DNA from: Longilinea arvoryzae
GTDB taxonomy: Bacteria; Chloroflexota; Anaerolineae; Anaerolineales; Anaerolineaceae
Assembly: GCF_001050235.1 (NCBI RefSeq)
Contig: NZ_DF967972.1
Span: forward strand, 1,860,107-1,924,106
Length of the DNA: 64,000 nucleotides
Reading direction: 5' to 3'
Below the pieces are notes generated by a model. The model was not told where the DNA came from. It saw only the letters and a program-made list of their open reading frames with translations, and ran no database searches. Position numbers and translations under genes: made by a program. Of the stretch, positions 1 through 11,008 are shown in pieces; positions within the stretch are counted from its first letter, which is position 1; each line of letters begins with the position of its first letter.

Positions 1-220
1 ATTACGTGAAAGTCGGTAAGACCGGGGTAAGCGGCGCCGAGGTGGAGGAAAGTGAAAAATCGACCTTTTCAGGCGGGTTCAGGACCGAGCGCAGCCAGAT
101 CAGCGCGCTGTCGATATGCCAGGTGACGCGTTCGCGAACCGGGGGAAGACTCATGGCCAGGCCGGCCAGCAGCACCAGCGCCACCAGAACGGCCAGGATC
201 TTTTTAATCGTCGAATTCAT
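1..220 (-). CDS. N-terminal part of a membrane-anchored or exported protein (cut by window edge)
   Basis: The gene starts at the ATG at 220 on the minus strand and runs off the left edge, so only about 73 residues are visible. Residues 7-26 form one strongly hydrophobic segment after two lysines, which fits a signal anchor or signal peptide. A Ser/Thr/Pro-rich stretch follows from about residue 58, as in exported proteins of this group. The visible part resembles the N-termini of Chloroflexota secreted C39-type peptidases, but no catalytic domain is in view, so no function is assigned. A TATAAT box lies 6 nt before the ATG and there is no Shine-Dalgarno site, suggesting a leaderless mRNA. Confidence 0.6.
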
Positions 221-226
221 AGACGG

Positions 227-232
227 ATTATA
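227..232 (-). promoter_or_regulatory. -10 box of the gene starting at 220
   Basis: A perfect TATAAT on the minus strand ends 6 nt before the ATG at 220. Transcription would begin at or next to the start codon. No convincing -35 hexamer is visible at 16-18 nt. Confidence 0.4.
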
Positions 233-255
233 ACATTTTCTAAACGGTCACTTAT

Positions 256-285
256 TTGACGGAGTTGGTCGAATACAGGTATAAT
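256..285 (+). promoter_or_regulatory. Sigma-70-type promoter for the small gene at 346
   Basis: TTGACG (256-261) and TATAAT (280-285) are separated by 18 nt, which is close to the housekeeping consensus. Transcription would start near 292. This rules out an upstream ATG or alternative start inside the promoter and supports the GTG at 346. Confidence 0.7.
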
Positions 286-345
286 GGGCCTTCCCTTGCG
301 GTTCCATCCGTTCGAGGGAGAGAAGATCCGGCTTGTGAGGAAAAT

Positions 346-645
346 GTGACGAAGAAAAACAACGGCCGTCCAATCGAATATGAAGGCGAAGATACCATCT
401 GGGTGGCTGTGTTGCTGCACGGTGATTCGGAAGGCATCAACACGGGTGAACTGGTTTCCACATTTGCAGGCAGTGAAGATCAGGCGCGCACCCAGATGCA
501 AAGATTCTTTCAGGATGATGAAGAAACCGGCGATTATACATTGCTGGCCACCATCAAGCCGCTCGAAGAAATCATTCAGTTTGCCGTGGTCGGCGATCAG
601 AGTACCACCTGGTTGCCGGTCGAAAAGCGCAACCTGATTCATTAA
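346..645 (+). CDS. Small acidic hypothetical protein
   Basis: A 99-residue protein that I do not recognise. It is acidic in the middle (DQARTQMQRFFQDDEE region), has no membrane segment and no cysteine motif, and looks like a compact cytosolic protein. The GTG at 346 is chosen because a GTGAGG purine stretch sits 5 nt upstream and because the promoter at 256-285 places the transcript start near 292. The frame is open further upstream, but that part overlaps the promoter. It is transcribed divergently from the gene at 220 and in the same direction as glgP. Confidence 0.6.
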   Translation: MTKKNNGRPIEYEGEDTIWVAVLLHGDSEGINTGELVSTFAGSEDQARTQMQRFFQDDEETGDYTLLATIKPLEEIIQFAVVGDQSTTWLPVEKRNLIH

Positions 646-760
646 TGCTATGATATAATCCAAAATTAAGCACAATTTGTGTTCAAAACTTTAACATAAA
701 GACCTGGTAGACTGTGTTTGCCTGGCTTTTATCTTCATTTTGTGAAAGTGTGAATCATCC

Positions 761-2917
761 ATGGAACAATTCATGCGGGACCTACCCAATCAGTTTAGTT
801 TGCCGCGCCGCATCAGCCGGTTGGGCCAGTTAGCCTATAACCTGTGGTGGGTGTGGAATCCTGAAGCCCAGATGCTCTTTACGAACATCAATAAATCGCT
901 GTGGGATGCGGTGAACCATAATCCGGTGGCCTTCTTGCATAAGGTGGAGCGCCGGCTGTTGAACGCGGTCACCAACGATCGTTACTACCTGGAATTCTAC
1001 GACCGGGTGATGAAGAATTTCGACAGCTACCTCAACGCGCAGGATACCTGGTACGCGACCACCTATCCGAACCTGAGCGACAAACAGGTGGCTTATTTTT
1101 CCTTCGAATTCGGTCTGCACGAGTCGCTTCCAGTGTACGCCGGCGGCCTGGGCATTTTGGCCGGCGACCACTTGAAGGAAGCCAGCGACCTGGGCATTCC
1201 GTTGGTGGCCATTGGTTTCATCTATAACAAGGGCTATTTCGTCCAACACATCACCGAAGACGGCTGGCAGGAAACCCGGGATTTGATCCTCGATTTCGAT
1301 GAAATGCCGGTCGTGCCCGTGCTGGATAAAGAGGGCAAACCTTTGATGATCTCTGTGGAACTGCCCGGCCGCAGCGTATTCGCTCGTATCTGGGAAGTCC
1401 GCGTTGGCCGGGTGATGCTTTATCTGCTGGACACCAACCTGGACGAGAACAACAACGGCGACCGCCAGCTTACGGCGCGCCTGTACAGCAACGATCTCGA
1501 TATCCGCATCTCGCAGGAAATCCTGCTGGGCATGGGCGGCGTGCGCGCTCTGCGTCTGCTGGGTTACCACCCGGATGTCTGGCACATGAACGAAGGCCAT
1601 TCGGCGTTCCTGGCGTTGGAACGCGCGCTGGAATTGGTGCGCACGGGGAAAACATTCGATGAAGCGACCGCGATCATCGAGAAAACCAATGTTTTCACCA
1701 CCCACACCCCCGTACCGGCCGGCAACGATCAATTCCCGATCTGGCTGGTGGATAAATACTTCGCCCAGGTGTGGCCCGAGCTCGGACTCACCCGCGATCA
1801 ATTCGTCAATCTCGGCCATCAGGTTCAGCCCTGGGGCGAGACGTTCTGCATGCCGGTGCTGGCCTTGAAGCTTTCCGACTACCGCAACGCGGTATCCGAG
1901 TTGCACGGGCAGGTTTCGCGGCGCATGTGGAACTGGATCTGGCCCGAGAAACGTCCGGAGGAAGTGCCCATCACACACATCACCAACGGCGTTCATACCG
2001 GCACGTTCCTGGCCCGCCGGTTGCGTTTGCTTTTCGACCGCTATCTGGGTACGGATTGGATGAAGCGCATCGATGATCCGGAACTCTGGGCTCAGATTGC
2101 CAATATCCCGGACGGCGAGCTGTGGCAGGTGCGCCGCCACCTCAAGCGCAAACTGGTGGTGTTTGCCAACACGCGCACGCGCGCCTTATGGCAGAGCGGA
2201 AGCATCACCCCGGCGCAGGTGGTCGCGGGCGGCCTGTTCCTGGAGCCCTACTCGCTGACCATCGGTTTCGCGCGCCGGTTTGCCACTTACAAGCGCGCGA
2301 ACCTGATCTTCCGGGATTACGACCGGCTGCTGCGGCTCATCACCAATTACGAACGCCCGGTTCAGATCGTCTTTGCGGGCAAAGCGCACCCGGCCGATGA
2401 ACCCGGCAAACTGCTCATCCAGCAGGTCTACCGCGCCGTCAAGGATTCCAAGTCCGGCGGCCGCCTGGTGTTCCTGGAAGATTATGACATGAACGTCGCC
2501 CGCTACCTGGTGCAGGGCGTGGATGTGTGGTTGAACACACCCCGCCGCCCGAATGAAGCGTCCGGTACGTCCGGGATGAAAGCCGCCCTCAACGGTGTAT
2601 TGAACTTCTCGGTGCTGGACGGCTGGTGGCGCGAAGGCTACAACGGCAAGAACGGCTGGGCCATCGGCGAGGATCTTCCCGCCCAGGACGCGCAGCAGCA
2701 GGATGACGCGGACGCGGAAAGCCTGTACAATACACTGGAGAATGAGATCATTCCCCTGTATTACGAAAATCGGACGGCCGATAATCTGCCCAGCGAATGG
2801 GTGGGCCGCATCAAAGAATCGATGCGCACCCTGGCGCCGATGTTCAGCACGCGCCGTATGGTCAAAGAATATATGACCGAAATGTACGAATCAGCCATGC
2901 AGGCCGATGACGATTAA
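761..2917 (+). CDS. glgP: Alpha-glucan (glycogen/maltodextrin) phosphorylase, GT35
   Basis: This 718-residue protein removes glucose from alpha-1,4-glucans as glucose 1-phosphate, using pyridoxal phosphate. The N-terminus (about residues 13-60) carries the DUF3417-type region typical of the shorter bacterial and archaeal phosphorylases, as in Thermus and mycobacteria, rather than the long E. coli form. The PLP-site motif EASGTSGMKAALNG is intact and the Schiff-base lysine is Lys607. The segment GHSAFLALERAL and the MNEGH motif are also family hallmarks. It has no other glycogen gene next to it. Three bases in the 22-nt gap to the next gene complete that gene's GGAGGGA ribosome site, so the two may be cotranscribed. 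Confidence 0.93.
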   Translation: MEQFMRDLPNQFSLPRRISRLGQLAYNLWWVWNPEAQMLFTNINKSLWDAVNHNPVAFLHKVERRLLNAVTNDRYYLEFYDRVMKNFDSYLNAQDTWYATTYPNLSDKQVAYFSFEFGLHESLPVYAGGLGILAGDHLKEASDLGIPLVAIGFIYNKGYFVQHITEDGWQETRDLILDFDEMPVVPVLDKEGKPLMISVELPGRSVFARIWEVRVGRVMLYLLDTNLDENNNGDRQLTARLYSNDLDIRISQEILLGMGGVRALRLLGYHPDVWHMNEGHSAFLALERALELVRTGKTFDEATAIIEKTNVFTTHTPVPAGNDQFPIWLVDKYFAQVWPELGLTRDQFVNLGHQVQPWGETFCMPVLALKLSDYRNAVSELHGQVSRRMWNWIWPEKRPEEVPITHITNGVHTGTFLARRLRLLFDRYLGTDWMKRIDDPELWAQIANIPDGELWQVRRHLKRKLVVFANTRTRALWQSGSITPAQVVAGGLFLEPYSLTIGFARRFATYKRANLIFRDYDRLLRLITNYERPVQIVFAGKAHPADEPGKLLIQQVYRAVKDSKSGGRLVFLEDYDMNVARYLVQGVDVWLNTPRRPNEASGTSGMKAALNGVLNFSVLDGWWREGYNGKNGWAIGEDLPAQDAQQQDDADAESLYNTLENEIIPLYYENRTADNLPSEWVGRIKESMRTLAPMFSTRRMVKEYMTEMYESAMQADDD

Positions 2918-2939
2918 TCGGCCGTAGGAGGGAGCAAGC

Positions 2940-3467
2940 ATGGAAGCAATTTTCAATCAGAGCCCGTTGGTCATCGCGCTGTTTATCTTTGTGCTGCGCA
3001 TCTGCGATATGAGCCTGGATACCATCCGGGTATTGTTCGTGGTGCGCGGGCGGAAGCTGCTGGCCTGGATTTTGGGTTTCTTTCAATCGATCATTTTCAT
3101 CGTGGCCATCAGCTCGGTGTTGGCCAATGTAAACAGCATTTACAACATTCTGGCTTACGCCGGCGGTTTTGCAACGGGAAATGTGATCGGCATGTTGATC
3201 GAAGAACGCATGGCGTTGGGTCACATCCACCTGACCATTTACAGTTCCACCCGCGGCACGGCGGTGGCCGATGCGCTGCGCAAGGACGGTTACGCGGTCA
3301 CGGAAGTGTCCGGACGTGGTAAGGACGGTATGGTCACCATGTTGCATTGCAGCGTGCTGCGCAAGCAGATCGATGCCGTGGAAACCATAATCCTGGAAGA
3401 AGATCCCGCTGCTTTCATCACGACTTCGGACGTGCGCAAGGTGCGCCGCGGTTTCTGGCGGGCATAA
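2940..3467 (+). CDS. UPF0316-type membrane protein (DUF5698/DUF2179)
   Basis: A 175-residue protein with three hydrophobic segments in the first 85 residues (about 8-25, 40-60, 65-85) followed by a soluble C-terminal half of the DUF2179 type. The signature MSLDTIRVLFVVRG near residues 23-36 is typical of UPF0316 proteins. No reaction is established for the family. The start ATG follows a strong GGAGGGA site by 7 nt. The gene sits 22 nt after glgP and ends before an intrinsic terminator, so glgP and this gene may form one unit. A second DUF2179 protein of the YitT type lies at 32388. Confidence 0.85.
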   Translation: MEAIFNQSPLVIALFIFVLRICDMSLDTIRVLFVVRGRKLLAWILGFFQSIIFIVAISSVLANVNSIYNILAYAGGFATGNVIGMLIEERMALGHIHLTIYSSTRGTAVADALRKDGYAVTEVSGRGKDGMVTMLHCSVLRKQIDAVETIILEEDPAAFITTSDVRKVRRGFWRA

Positions 3468-3487
3468 ATCACCAACCGGTAGGATCG

Positions 3488-3524
3488 ACGGGGTTTTCTG
3501 CACTGGCGTAGAAAACCCCGTTTT
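3488..3524 (+). terminator. Intrinsic terminator after the glgP/UPF0316 unit
   Basis: A perfect 12-bp stem (ACGGGGTTTTCT paired with AGAAAACCCCGT) with a 10-nt loop is followed by a short T run. It separates this unit from xylB. Confidence 0.8.
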
Positions 3525-3532
3525 GATTCGGC

Positions 3533-3538
3533 TATAAT
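3533..3538 (+). promoter_or_regulatory. -10 box of xylB, likely leaderless
   Basis: A perfect TATAAT ends 7 nt before the xylB ATG and no Shine-Dalgarno site is present. Any -35 element would fall inside the preceding terminator and does not match consensus well. Confidence 0.45.
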
Positions 3539-3545
3539 CTACCCC

Positions 3546-5024
3546 ATGAACCGTTATCTACTTGGATTGGATTTGGGAACATCCGGTTTGAAGGCGGCAG
3601 TGCTGGATGGCAGCGGCCGCATGTTGGCATCGGCAGGCCGGGAATATGCGATCGACTCACCCCGGCCCGGTTGGGCGGAACAGGATCCGCAGGTCTGGTA
3701 CACGGCAGCCTGCGCGGCCGTAAGCCAGGTTTTGGCTGAGAGTGGCGTTCGCGGAGACGAAGTGCAAGGGGTCGGGCTGGCCGGCCAGATGCACAGTCTG
3801 GTGTGTGTGGATGAGAACGGCGCCGCCGTGCGCCCGGCGATTCTATGGGCTGACCAGCGCAGTGCGCCTCAGGTGAAGCGCCTGAATGAACAAATCGGGC
3901 GTGAAAAGCTGGCGGCCAGCGCGGGCAATCCCGTGGCGGCCGGTTTTGCGATTTCGAGCTGGCTGTGGCTGCGGGAAAACGAACCTGAAACCGTGCGGCG
4001 AACGCGCTTTCTCCTGCAGCCCAAGGATATGCTGCGTTTTATGTTGACCGGCGTCATCGGCGGCGAGCCGAGCGACGCTTCGGCCACGCTGCTGTTCGAC
4101 CCGCATACCTGGACCTGGAGCCCGGTGTTGTTGGAGGCGGCCGGTCTGAGCCCGGACCGCCTGCCCCCTTTGCACCCCTCGGCGGAAGTCTGCGCCGGGC
4201 TGACCTCAGCGGCAGCCAGGGACTTGAACCTGAAAGCCGGTACACCGGTGGTATACGGCGGCAGCGATCAGGCCGTGCAGGCGTTGGGGCAGGGAATCAT
4301 CGATGTAGGTCAGGTCTCCGGCACCATTGGCACCGGCGGACAGTGGTTTGCGCCGCTGGCGCAGCCGGTGCATGACCCGCAACTGCGCCTGCACCTGTTC
4401 TGTCACGTGCTTCCGGCGCGCTGGCATCTGGAGGCCGCCATCCTAACGGCCGGGCTGGCGCTGCGCTGGCTGCGCGATCAGGTGTTGACCGGCGGCGGCT
4501 ATACCGAACTGGCGGATGCGGCGGCGGGCGTCGCGGCTGCCACAGACGGCCTGTTCTTTTTACCGTATCTGGCCGGTGAACGGACGCCGCACATGGATCC
4601 GCTGGCAACCGCGGCTTTTACCGGATTGACCCTGCGCCACGGGCGCGCTCATCTGACCCGGGCTGTGATGGAAGGGGTGGTGTTCGCGATGCGCGAGGGG
4701 CTGGACCTGCTGGAGGGGTTGGGCGTTCACCCGGAGGCCGTTTTGGCCTGCGGCGGCTCGAACCGCCACCCGTTGTGGCTGAAATTGCAGGCGAATATCT
4801 ACAACCGCCCCATCCAGCCGGCCGCCAGCCCGGAAGCGACCGCGCGCGGCGCGGCCCTGCTGGCCGGGGTGGGCATCGGGCAATTTGACAGTTTCTCGGC
4901 GGCGGTTCAGGCCGTGCCAGCGCCGCACCCGGCGGTCCTGCCCGACCCGGCCGAAGTGGAAAAATACGACCGCGCTTACCCGCGTTTCAAGCAGATTTAT
5001 CCGGCTTTGAAAAAAGCGGAGTAG
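3546..5024 (+). CDS. xylB: Xylulokinase, FGGY family
   Basis: This 492-residue kinase is predicted to phosphorylate D-xylulose to xylulose 5-phosphate, feeding the pentose phosphate pathway. It shows the N-terminal ATPase-fold motif LGLDLGTSGLKAAVLD (residues 5-20), the xylulokinase hallmark GQMHSLV near residue 81, and the C-terminal FGGY signature region around GVVFAMREGLDLL, followed by ACGGSNRHPLW. Length is normal. No xylose isomerase or transporter is adjacent, so specificity among FGGY pentulose kinases rests on the GQMHSLV motif. The ATG lies 7 nt after a TATAAT box with no ribosome site, suggesting a leaderless mRNA. Confidence 0.9.
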   Translation: MNRYLLGLDLGTSGLKAAVLDGSGRMLASAGREYAIDSPRPGWAEQDPQVWYTAACAAVSQVLAESGVRGDEVQGVGLAGQMHSLVCVDENGAAVRPAILWADQRSAPQVKRLNEQIGREKLAASAGNPVAAGFAISSWLWLRENEPETVRRTRFLLQPKDMLRFMLTGVIGGEPSDASATLLFDPHTWTWSPVLLEAAGLSPDRLPPLHPSAEVCAGLTSAAARDLNLKAGTPVVYGGSDQAVQALGQGIIDVGQVSGTIGTGGQWFAPLAQPVHDPQLRLHLFCHVLPARWHLEAAILTAGLALRWLRDQVLTGGGYTELADAAAGVAAATDGLFFLPYLAGERTPHMDPLATAAFTGLTLRHGRAHLTRAVMEGVVFAMREGLDLLEGLGVHPEAVLACGGSNRHPLWLKLQANIYNRPIQPAASPEATARGAALLAGVGIGQFDSFSAAVQAVPAPHPAVLPDPAEVEKYDRAYPRFKQIYPALKKAE

Positions 5025-5038
5025 CTGCGGACCGCCTG

Positions 5039-5060
5039 TCCCCGAAAGGGGAGTGTGTTT
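5039..5060 (+). terminator. Weak hairpin between convergent xylB and NfeD genes
   Basis: TCCCC-GAAA-GGGGA forms a short stem with a GNRA-type loop, followed by a T-rich stretch. The stem is only 5 bp, so terminator activity is uncertain. Confidence 0.3.
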
Positions 5061-6421
5061 TATCCGGCCCGGCGGACTTTCAGCCGTACGCCGTCGATTT
5101 CGACGACTTCGACGGCGGTGTTGCGCGGAAGCGGGGCCTGGGTCGGGTCGACCAGTTCGGCGCTCCACAGTTCGCCGGCTACCTGCACCGTACCGCCTGG
5201 ATTGAGCGGCGAGCGCACCTGGCCGCGTTTACCGATCAGCGTGGTTTTACCGGTCTTTACCGGCAGGTGCATGGCGCGCACTGCAAAGGAAATGATGACC
5301 GAGAAGCTGGCCGCCATGAAGAGGCCGGTGCCGATCACCAGCGGGACAGACAGGCGCGGCAAACCCGGAACGCGCACCGAATTGAACAGGATCAGCGCGC
5401 CGGCGATGAACGAGCCCAGGCCTGCGGCGGTCAGCGCGCCGTGGGTTGGCGCCTTGATGTCCACGATGAAGAGCACGAAAGCCATGAGCATGAAAAGCAG
5501 GCCGAACCAGTTGACCGGCAGCACGCCCAGGCCATAAATGGCCAACAGGAGACAGACTGCGCCGATGAACCCGGCTACCCAACCGCCCGGGCTGGAAAGT
5601 TCGATGAGAATAGCCTGCACGCCGATGCTCAACAGCAGGAAGACCACGTTTGGATTGATGAGGAAGCTGAGCAATTGCTCGATCAGGGTGCTTGGCACGG
5701 TGTAGGTGGTGGCGCCGGCGGTATGCAGGGTGACGGTCTGGTCGAGGACCAGCACGCTTTTCCCGTCCGCAAGCTGCAGGAGGGTTTCCAGGTTGGGCGC
5801 GATCCAATCGATCAATCCGGCGTCCAGGGCTTCCTGCGCGGAGAAGGCGCGGGCGTCCTCGACAGCCGATTCGGCCATCTGGGTCGCGCTGTCGGGCCGC
5901 CGGCCGGTGGTCAGCGAGCGCACCGTGGCTTTCAGGGCTTCCTTTTCCTTGGTGGCCAGGGTTTCGCCCAGATCTTCGCCCTGCCCGCCCACCGGACTGG
6001 CCGCGCCGATCATCGTTTCGGGGGCCATGGCGGCCAGGTGCCCGGCCAGGGTGATCAGGGTGCCCGCGCTGGCAGCCATGGCGCCGCGCGGCGTAACGTA
6101 CACAATGACCGGTATCTCACTGGAACGCAGCAGACCCACGATCTCGGTCATCTGGTCGATCTGGCCGCCCGGGGTGTTCAACTGCAACACGACGACATCC
6201 GCGCCCCGGTCGACCGCAATCTTTAATCCGCGTTCGATGTACCCGACCATGACCGGAGTCACGGCACCATCCGCGGTGAGGACGACTGCTGTGGGGGTCC
6301 CGGCGCCGGTTTGGGCATTCGCCAGCCCGACCGGCAACAACAGGCAGCTCAAGAGCAGTCCGATGGCGGCCATGCGGATCCAATGTTTGCGCAACGAAAT
6401 CTCTCGCGTTTTGTTTTTCAT
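5060..6421 (-). CDS. NfeD family membrane protease (ClpP-class serine protease plus NfeD domain)
   Basis: A 453-residue long-form NfeD protein. A signal peptide covers residues 1-36 (hydrophobic core 17-35, cut after ANA). Residues 43-230 are a ClpP-class protease domain with LNTPGGQ (81-87), nucleophile Ser118 in RGAMAASAG and candidate general-base lysines at 158-164. About residues 243-360 hold the NfeD transmembrane bundle, and the last 70 residues are an OB-fold NfeDC domain with GKRGQVRSPLNPGG. Such proteins cut membrane stomatin-like partners and affect membrane quality control; no stomatin/slipin gene is in this window. It has a GGGAG ribosome site and faces xylB tail to tail. Confidence 0.88.
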   Translation of the reverse strand: MKNKTREISLRKHWIRMAAIGLLLSCLLLPVGLANAQTGAGTPTAVVLTADGAVTPVMVGYIERGLKIAVDRGADVVVLQLNTPGGQIDQMTEIVGLLRSSEIPVIVYVTPRGAMAASAGTLITLAGHLAAMAPETMIGAASPVGGQGEDLGETLATKEKEALKATVRSLTTGRRPDSATQMAESAVEDARAFSAQEALDAGLIDWIAPNLETLLQLADGKSVLVLDQTVTLHTAGATTYTVPSTLIEQLLSFLINPNVVFLLLSIGVQAILIELSSPGGWVAGFIGAVCLLLAIYGLGVLPVNWFGLLFMLMAFVLFIVDIKAPTHGALTAAGLGSFIAGALILFNSVRVPGLPRLSVPLVIGTGLFMAASFSVIISFAVRAMHLPVKTGKTTLIGKRGQVRSPLNPGGTVQVAGELWSAELVDPTQAPLPRNTAVEVVEIDGVRLKVRRAG

Positions 6422-6562
6422 AATCAGCAGCTCCCAATAAGATTATAGCGTAGTCGCCGGGCTGAATGCTGATGAACATCATATCCAATGTTAATATGAT
6501 TCTTTCATGTGTAGGGTATTCTTCTAAATGTAAGAGGAATTTTAGTTTTGGAGGATTTTCCT

Positions 6563-8455
6563 ATGGCAAAAGTTATCGGTATCGACCTTGGGACAACCAA
6601 CAGCGTTGTCTCTGTAATGGAAGGCGGCGATCCGGTTGTGATTACGACCGCCGAGGGCTCGCGGCTGCTGCCTTCGGTTGTGGCATTCAATAAGAACGGC
6701 GAGCGTCTGGTGGGCCAGACTGCCAAACGGCAGGCGGTGGTGAACCCGGAGAACACAGTCTATTCGATCAAGCGGTTGATGGGCCGGCGCTACGAAGAAG
6801 TGGAAACCGAACGCAAGATGGTCCCGTATCCCGTGGTGCGCGGCGCCGCGGGGGATGCGCGGGTTAAAATTCCACAAACCAACCGCGAGTATACACCCCA
6901 GGAAATTTCAGCCATGATTTTGGCGAAATTGAAAGCCGATGCAGAGGCTTACCTGGGTGAGCCGGTCACTCAGGCGGTGATCACCGTCCCGGCTTACTTC
7001 AACGACAGCCAGCGTCAGGCCACCAAGGACGCCGGCAAGATCGCCGGACTGGAAGTGCTGCGGATCATCAACGAACCGACGGCATCGGCGCTGGCCTATG
7101 GCCTGGACAAGAAGAAGAACGAAAAGATTCTGGTGTTCGACCTGGGCGGCGGTACGTTCGATGTGTCCGTGCTGGAAGTTGGCGACGGCGTTTTCGAAGT
7201 CAAATCGACCAGCGGTGATACCCACCTGGGCGGCGATGATTGGGATCAGCGCATTGTCAACTGGGCGGCGGACGAATTCAAGAAGCAGGAAGGCGTCGAT
7301 CTACGCAATGACCGCCAGGCGCTGCAACGGTTGCGTGAAGCGGCCGAAAAGGCCAAGATCGAACTGTCCTCGATGATGGAAACGGAAATCAACCTGCCGT
7401 ATATCACCGCGGACGCCAACGGCCCGAAGCATTTGCAGTTGAAGTTGAACCGGTCGACCTTCGAACGGATGACCACCGACCTGCTGGAACGCTGCCGCGG
7501 CCCGTTCGAGGCCTCTTTGAAAGACGCCAATCTGACCGCCAGTGGCATCGATGAGGTGGTGCTGGTGGGCGGTTCGAGCCGTATGCCCATGGTCCAGGAT
7601 CTGGTCCGCAAGCTGATCGGCAAGGAACCCAACAAGGGCGTGAACCCGGACGAAGTGGTGGCCATCGGCGCAGCCATTCAGGCCGGTGTGCTCTCCGGCG
7701 AAGTCAAAGACATTTTGCTGCTGGATGTGACGCCGCTTTCGCTGGGCGTGGAAACGCTGGGCGGCGTGATGACCCGCATCATCGAACGCAACACGACCGT
7801 GCCGATTCGCAAGAGTCAGATCTTCTCGACCGCCGAGGATAACCAGACGGCCGTGGACATCCATGTGCTGCAGGGTGAGCGCCCCATGGCGGCGGACAAC
7901 AACAGCCTGGGCCGCTTCCGCCTGGATGGCATCCCAACCTCCCCGCGCGGACTGCCTCAAATCGAGGTGACCTTCGATATCGACGCCAACGGCATCCTCA
8001 ATGTCTCGGCTGTGGATAAGGCCTCCGGCAAGGAACAAAGCGTCACCATCACTGCATCGACCAACCTCAATAAGGCGGACATCGAACGCATGGTGGAAGA
8101 CGCCAAGCACAACGAAGCCGAGGACAACCACCGCAAGGAGCTGGTCGAAGCGCGTAACCAGGCCGACAACGCGGCCTATCAGGTCGAGAAGACCCTGCGC
8201 GAGACGGCCAGTGTACCGGCCGACCTGCGAGGCGAAGCTGAAAACGCCGTTCGCGATTTGCGCCAGGCGGCTGGCGGCGACGATTTGAACCGCATCCGCA
8301 GCCTGACGGCCAACATGCAGCAGCTTTACGAGCGCGTCATGCAGTCGGCGCAAACAGCGAAGTCCAATCCATCCGGCCCCGATCAGGGCGGCAACGGTCA
8401 CGCCAACGGTAATCCGGATGGCGAAGTGGTGGAAGGTGAATTCCACCAGGCTTAA
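6563..8455 (+). CDS. dnaK: Molecular chaperone DnaK (Hsp70)
   Basis: A 630-residue ATP-dependent chaperone. The N-terminal nucleotide-binding domain opens with [20 protein letters not shown] and has [28 protein letters not shown] and [13 protein letters not shown]. The substrate-binding domain begins near residue 390 after [14 protein letters not shown]. The tail is rich in Gly/Asn and ends in an acidic EVVEGEF segment instead of the E. coli EEVKD. The ATG at 6563 has GGAGG 8 nt upstream; an in-frame TTG 15 nt earlier lacks this support. grpE, dnaJ and hrcA are not adjacent and I see no CIRCE element in the 140 nt upstream. A strong terminator follows. Confidence 0.97.
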   Translation: MAKVIGIDLGTTNSVVSVMEGGDPVVITTAEGSRLLPSVVAFNKNGERLVGQTAKRQAVVNPENTVYSIKRLMGRRYEEVETERKMVPYPVVRGAAGDARVKIPQTNREYTPQEISAMILAKLKADAEAYLGEPVTQAVITVPAYFNDSQRQATKDAGKIAGLEVLRIINEPTASALAYGLDKKKNEKILVFDLGGGTFDVSVLEVGDGVFEVKSTSGDTHLGGDDWDQRIVNWAADEFKKQEGVDLRNDRQALQRLREAAEKAKIELSSMMETEINLPYITADANGPKHLQLKLNRSTFERMTTDLLERCRGPFEASLKDANLTASGIDEVVLVGGSSRMPMVQDLVRKLIGKEPNKGVNPDEVVAIGAAIQAGVLSGEVKDILLLDVTPLSLGVETLGGVMTRIIERNTTVPIRKSQIFSTAEDNQTAVDIHVLQGERPMAADNNSLGRFRLDGIPTSPRGLPQIEVTFDIDANGILNVSAVDKASGKEQSVTITASTNLNKADIERMVEDAKHNEAEDNHRKELVEARNQADNAAYQVEKTLRETASVPADLRGEAENAVRDLRQAAGGDDLNRIRSLTANMQQLYERVMQSAQTAKSNPSGPDQGGNGHANGNPDGEVVEGEFHQA

Positions 8456-8477
8456 CCCGACGGATCTTGATAAAATG

Positions 8478-8513
8478 ACACCGGCGAGCCATTTGGCTCG
8501 CCGGTGTTTGTTG
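8478..8513. terminator. Intrinsic terminator between convergent dnaK and pyrH
   Basis: A perfect 13-bp stem (ACACCGGCGAGCC paired with GGCTCGCCGGTGT) with a 4-nt loop is followed by T-rich sequence for dnaK. Its position suits both convergent genes. Confidence 0.85.
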
Positions 8514-8527
8514 TTTTCGTAAAAAAA

Positions 8528-9939
<1,412 letters not shown>

Positions 9940-9996
9940 ACCAGTTCCTTTTCCTTGTCCTGGGATCTTTTCCATCCGATCCATATAGACCGGTGA

Positions 9997-10845
9997 TTAT
10001 TCAGCCTGTTCTTCTTCCGTCGGAGTCTTGGTCAGCTTGGCCAGGGTGGATTCGCCCAACAGATCCTTGTCTTCCAGGACTGTTTCAGCTTCCATCTCCT
10101 GCGGGCGGGCGACAGGGCTGGTCTCGGCGGCTTGCGGTTGGGCCTCTTCTTCTTCCTTGCGAGAGGCCTTGCCTTCCAATACTGCATCGGCGATCTTACC
10201 CACCAGCAGTTTGATGGCGCGGATGGCGTCGTCGTTGGAGGGAATCACATAATCCACACCGCGCGGATCGCAGTTGGTATCGACCATGGCGATGACGGGG
10301 ATTTGCTTGATATTGGCTTCGCGGACCGCGGTATCTTCGCGACTGACGTCGATGATGAATACCAGATCGGGCAGGCGCTTCATCTTGCGCACACCGCTCA
10401 GGCGCATCTCGAGGCGTTTGATCTCGCGGTCGATCAGCAGGGCTTCCTTCTTGGTCAGACGATTGATTTCGCCGGTTTCGTGCATCTTCTCAAGGCGTTC
10501 CAGTTCCTGGATGCGCTGGAAGATGGTCGTCCAGTTGGTGAGCATGCCGCCCAGCCAGCGTTCGGTCACGTAGGGCATGCCGCAGCGTTCGGCTTCTTCG
10601 CGGATGGTTTCCTGCGCCTGGCGCTTGGTGCCCACGAAAAGGACGACGCCGCCGCCGGCCGCGGTGTCGCGCACCAGGTTATAGGCGGTGCTCAGCGACT
10701 TGACCGTCTGCTGCAGGTCGATGATGTGAATGCCATTGCGCTCGGTGAAAATAAACGGGCGCATCAAAGGGTGCCATTTGTTGGTGCGATGGCCGAAGTG
10801 CACGCCGCTCTCGAGGAGAGCTTTCATAGAAATTACTGCTGCCAT
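9997..10845 (-). CDS. rpsB: Small subunit ribosomal protein S2
   Basis: A 282-residue S2 protein of the 30S subunit. The start [19 protein letters not shown] is supported by an AAGGAAC ribosome site; a longer open frame reaching 10965 would translate the promoter and leader and is rejected. Core motifs [37 protein letters not shown] and [14 protein letters not shown] are present. After the core (about residue 230) comes a low-complexity tail of about 50 residues rich in Glu and Ala, which E. coli S2 lacks. First gene of the rpsB-tsf operon. Confidence 0.96.
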   Translation of the reverse strand: MAAVISMKALLESGVHFGHRTNKWHPLMRPFIFTERNGIHIIDLQQTVKSLSTAYNLVRDTAAGGGVVLFVGTKRQAQETIREEAERCGMPYVTERWLGGMLTNWTTIFQRIQELERLEKMHETGEINRLTKKEALLIDREIKRLEMRLSGVRKMKRLPDLVFIIDVSREDTAVREANIKQIPVIAMVDTNCDPRGVDYVIPSNDDAIRAIKLLVGKIADAVLEGKASRKEEEEAQPQAAETSPVARPQEMEAETVLEDKDLLGESTLAKLTKTPTEEEQAE

Positions 10846-10978
10846 TGGTTCCTTAACTCCTTGCGTTATTCTTCCGCTCCCGTCATTCCAGCCCTTCACT
10901 GTCATCGACAGCACGCCAGGCGGGTCGGGAAGCGTGTGAAATGGGATGATACAGCTTCGCCTCAAGCAAAGCCGGTCA

Positions 10979-11008
10979 AGTATATCACAGGTCAGCCCGA
11001 ATCGTCCA
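10979..11008 (-). promoter_or_regulatory. Promoter of rpsB-tsf
   Basis: On the minus strand TGGACG and TATACT (5 of 6 to consensus) are separated by 18 nt. The transcript would carry a leader of about 125 nt before rpsB. Apart from this leader and promoter I see nothing else in 10846-11157. Confidence 0.45.

Noticed and set aside
830-2140. Long open frame on the minus strand inside glgP
   Set aside because: It is the antisense shadow of a clear phosphorylase gene and has a His/Gln-rich composition without motifs.
5267-6226. Plus-strand frame opposite the NfeD gene
   Set aside because: His/Gln/Gly-rich shadow product with no family match; the NfeD gene on the other strand has all its motifs.
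6422-6562. CIRCE heat-shock operator before dnaK
   Set aside because: No TTAGCACTC-N9-GAGTGCTAA-like sequence is present; only weak dyads such as AACAT-N8-ATGTT.
7301-8446. Long minus-strand frame inside dnaK
   Set aside because: Antisense shadow of dnaK, low-complexity composition, no ribosome site.
10846-10965. N-terminal extension of S2
   Set aside because: It would translate the rpsB leader between promoter and ribosome site; the normal S2 start is at 10845.
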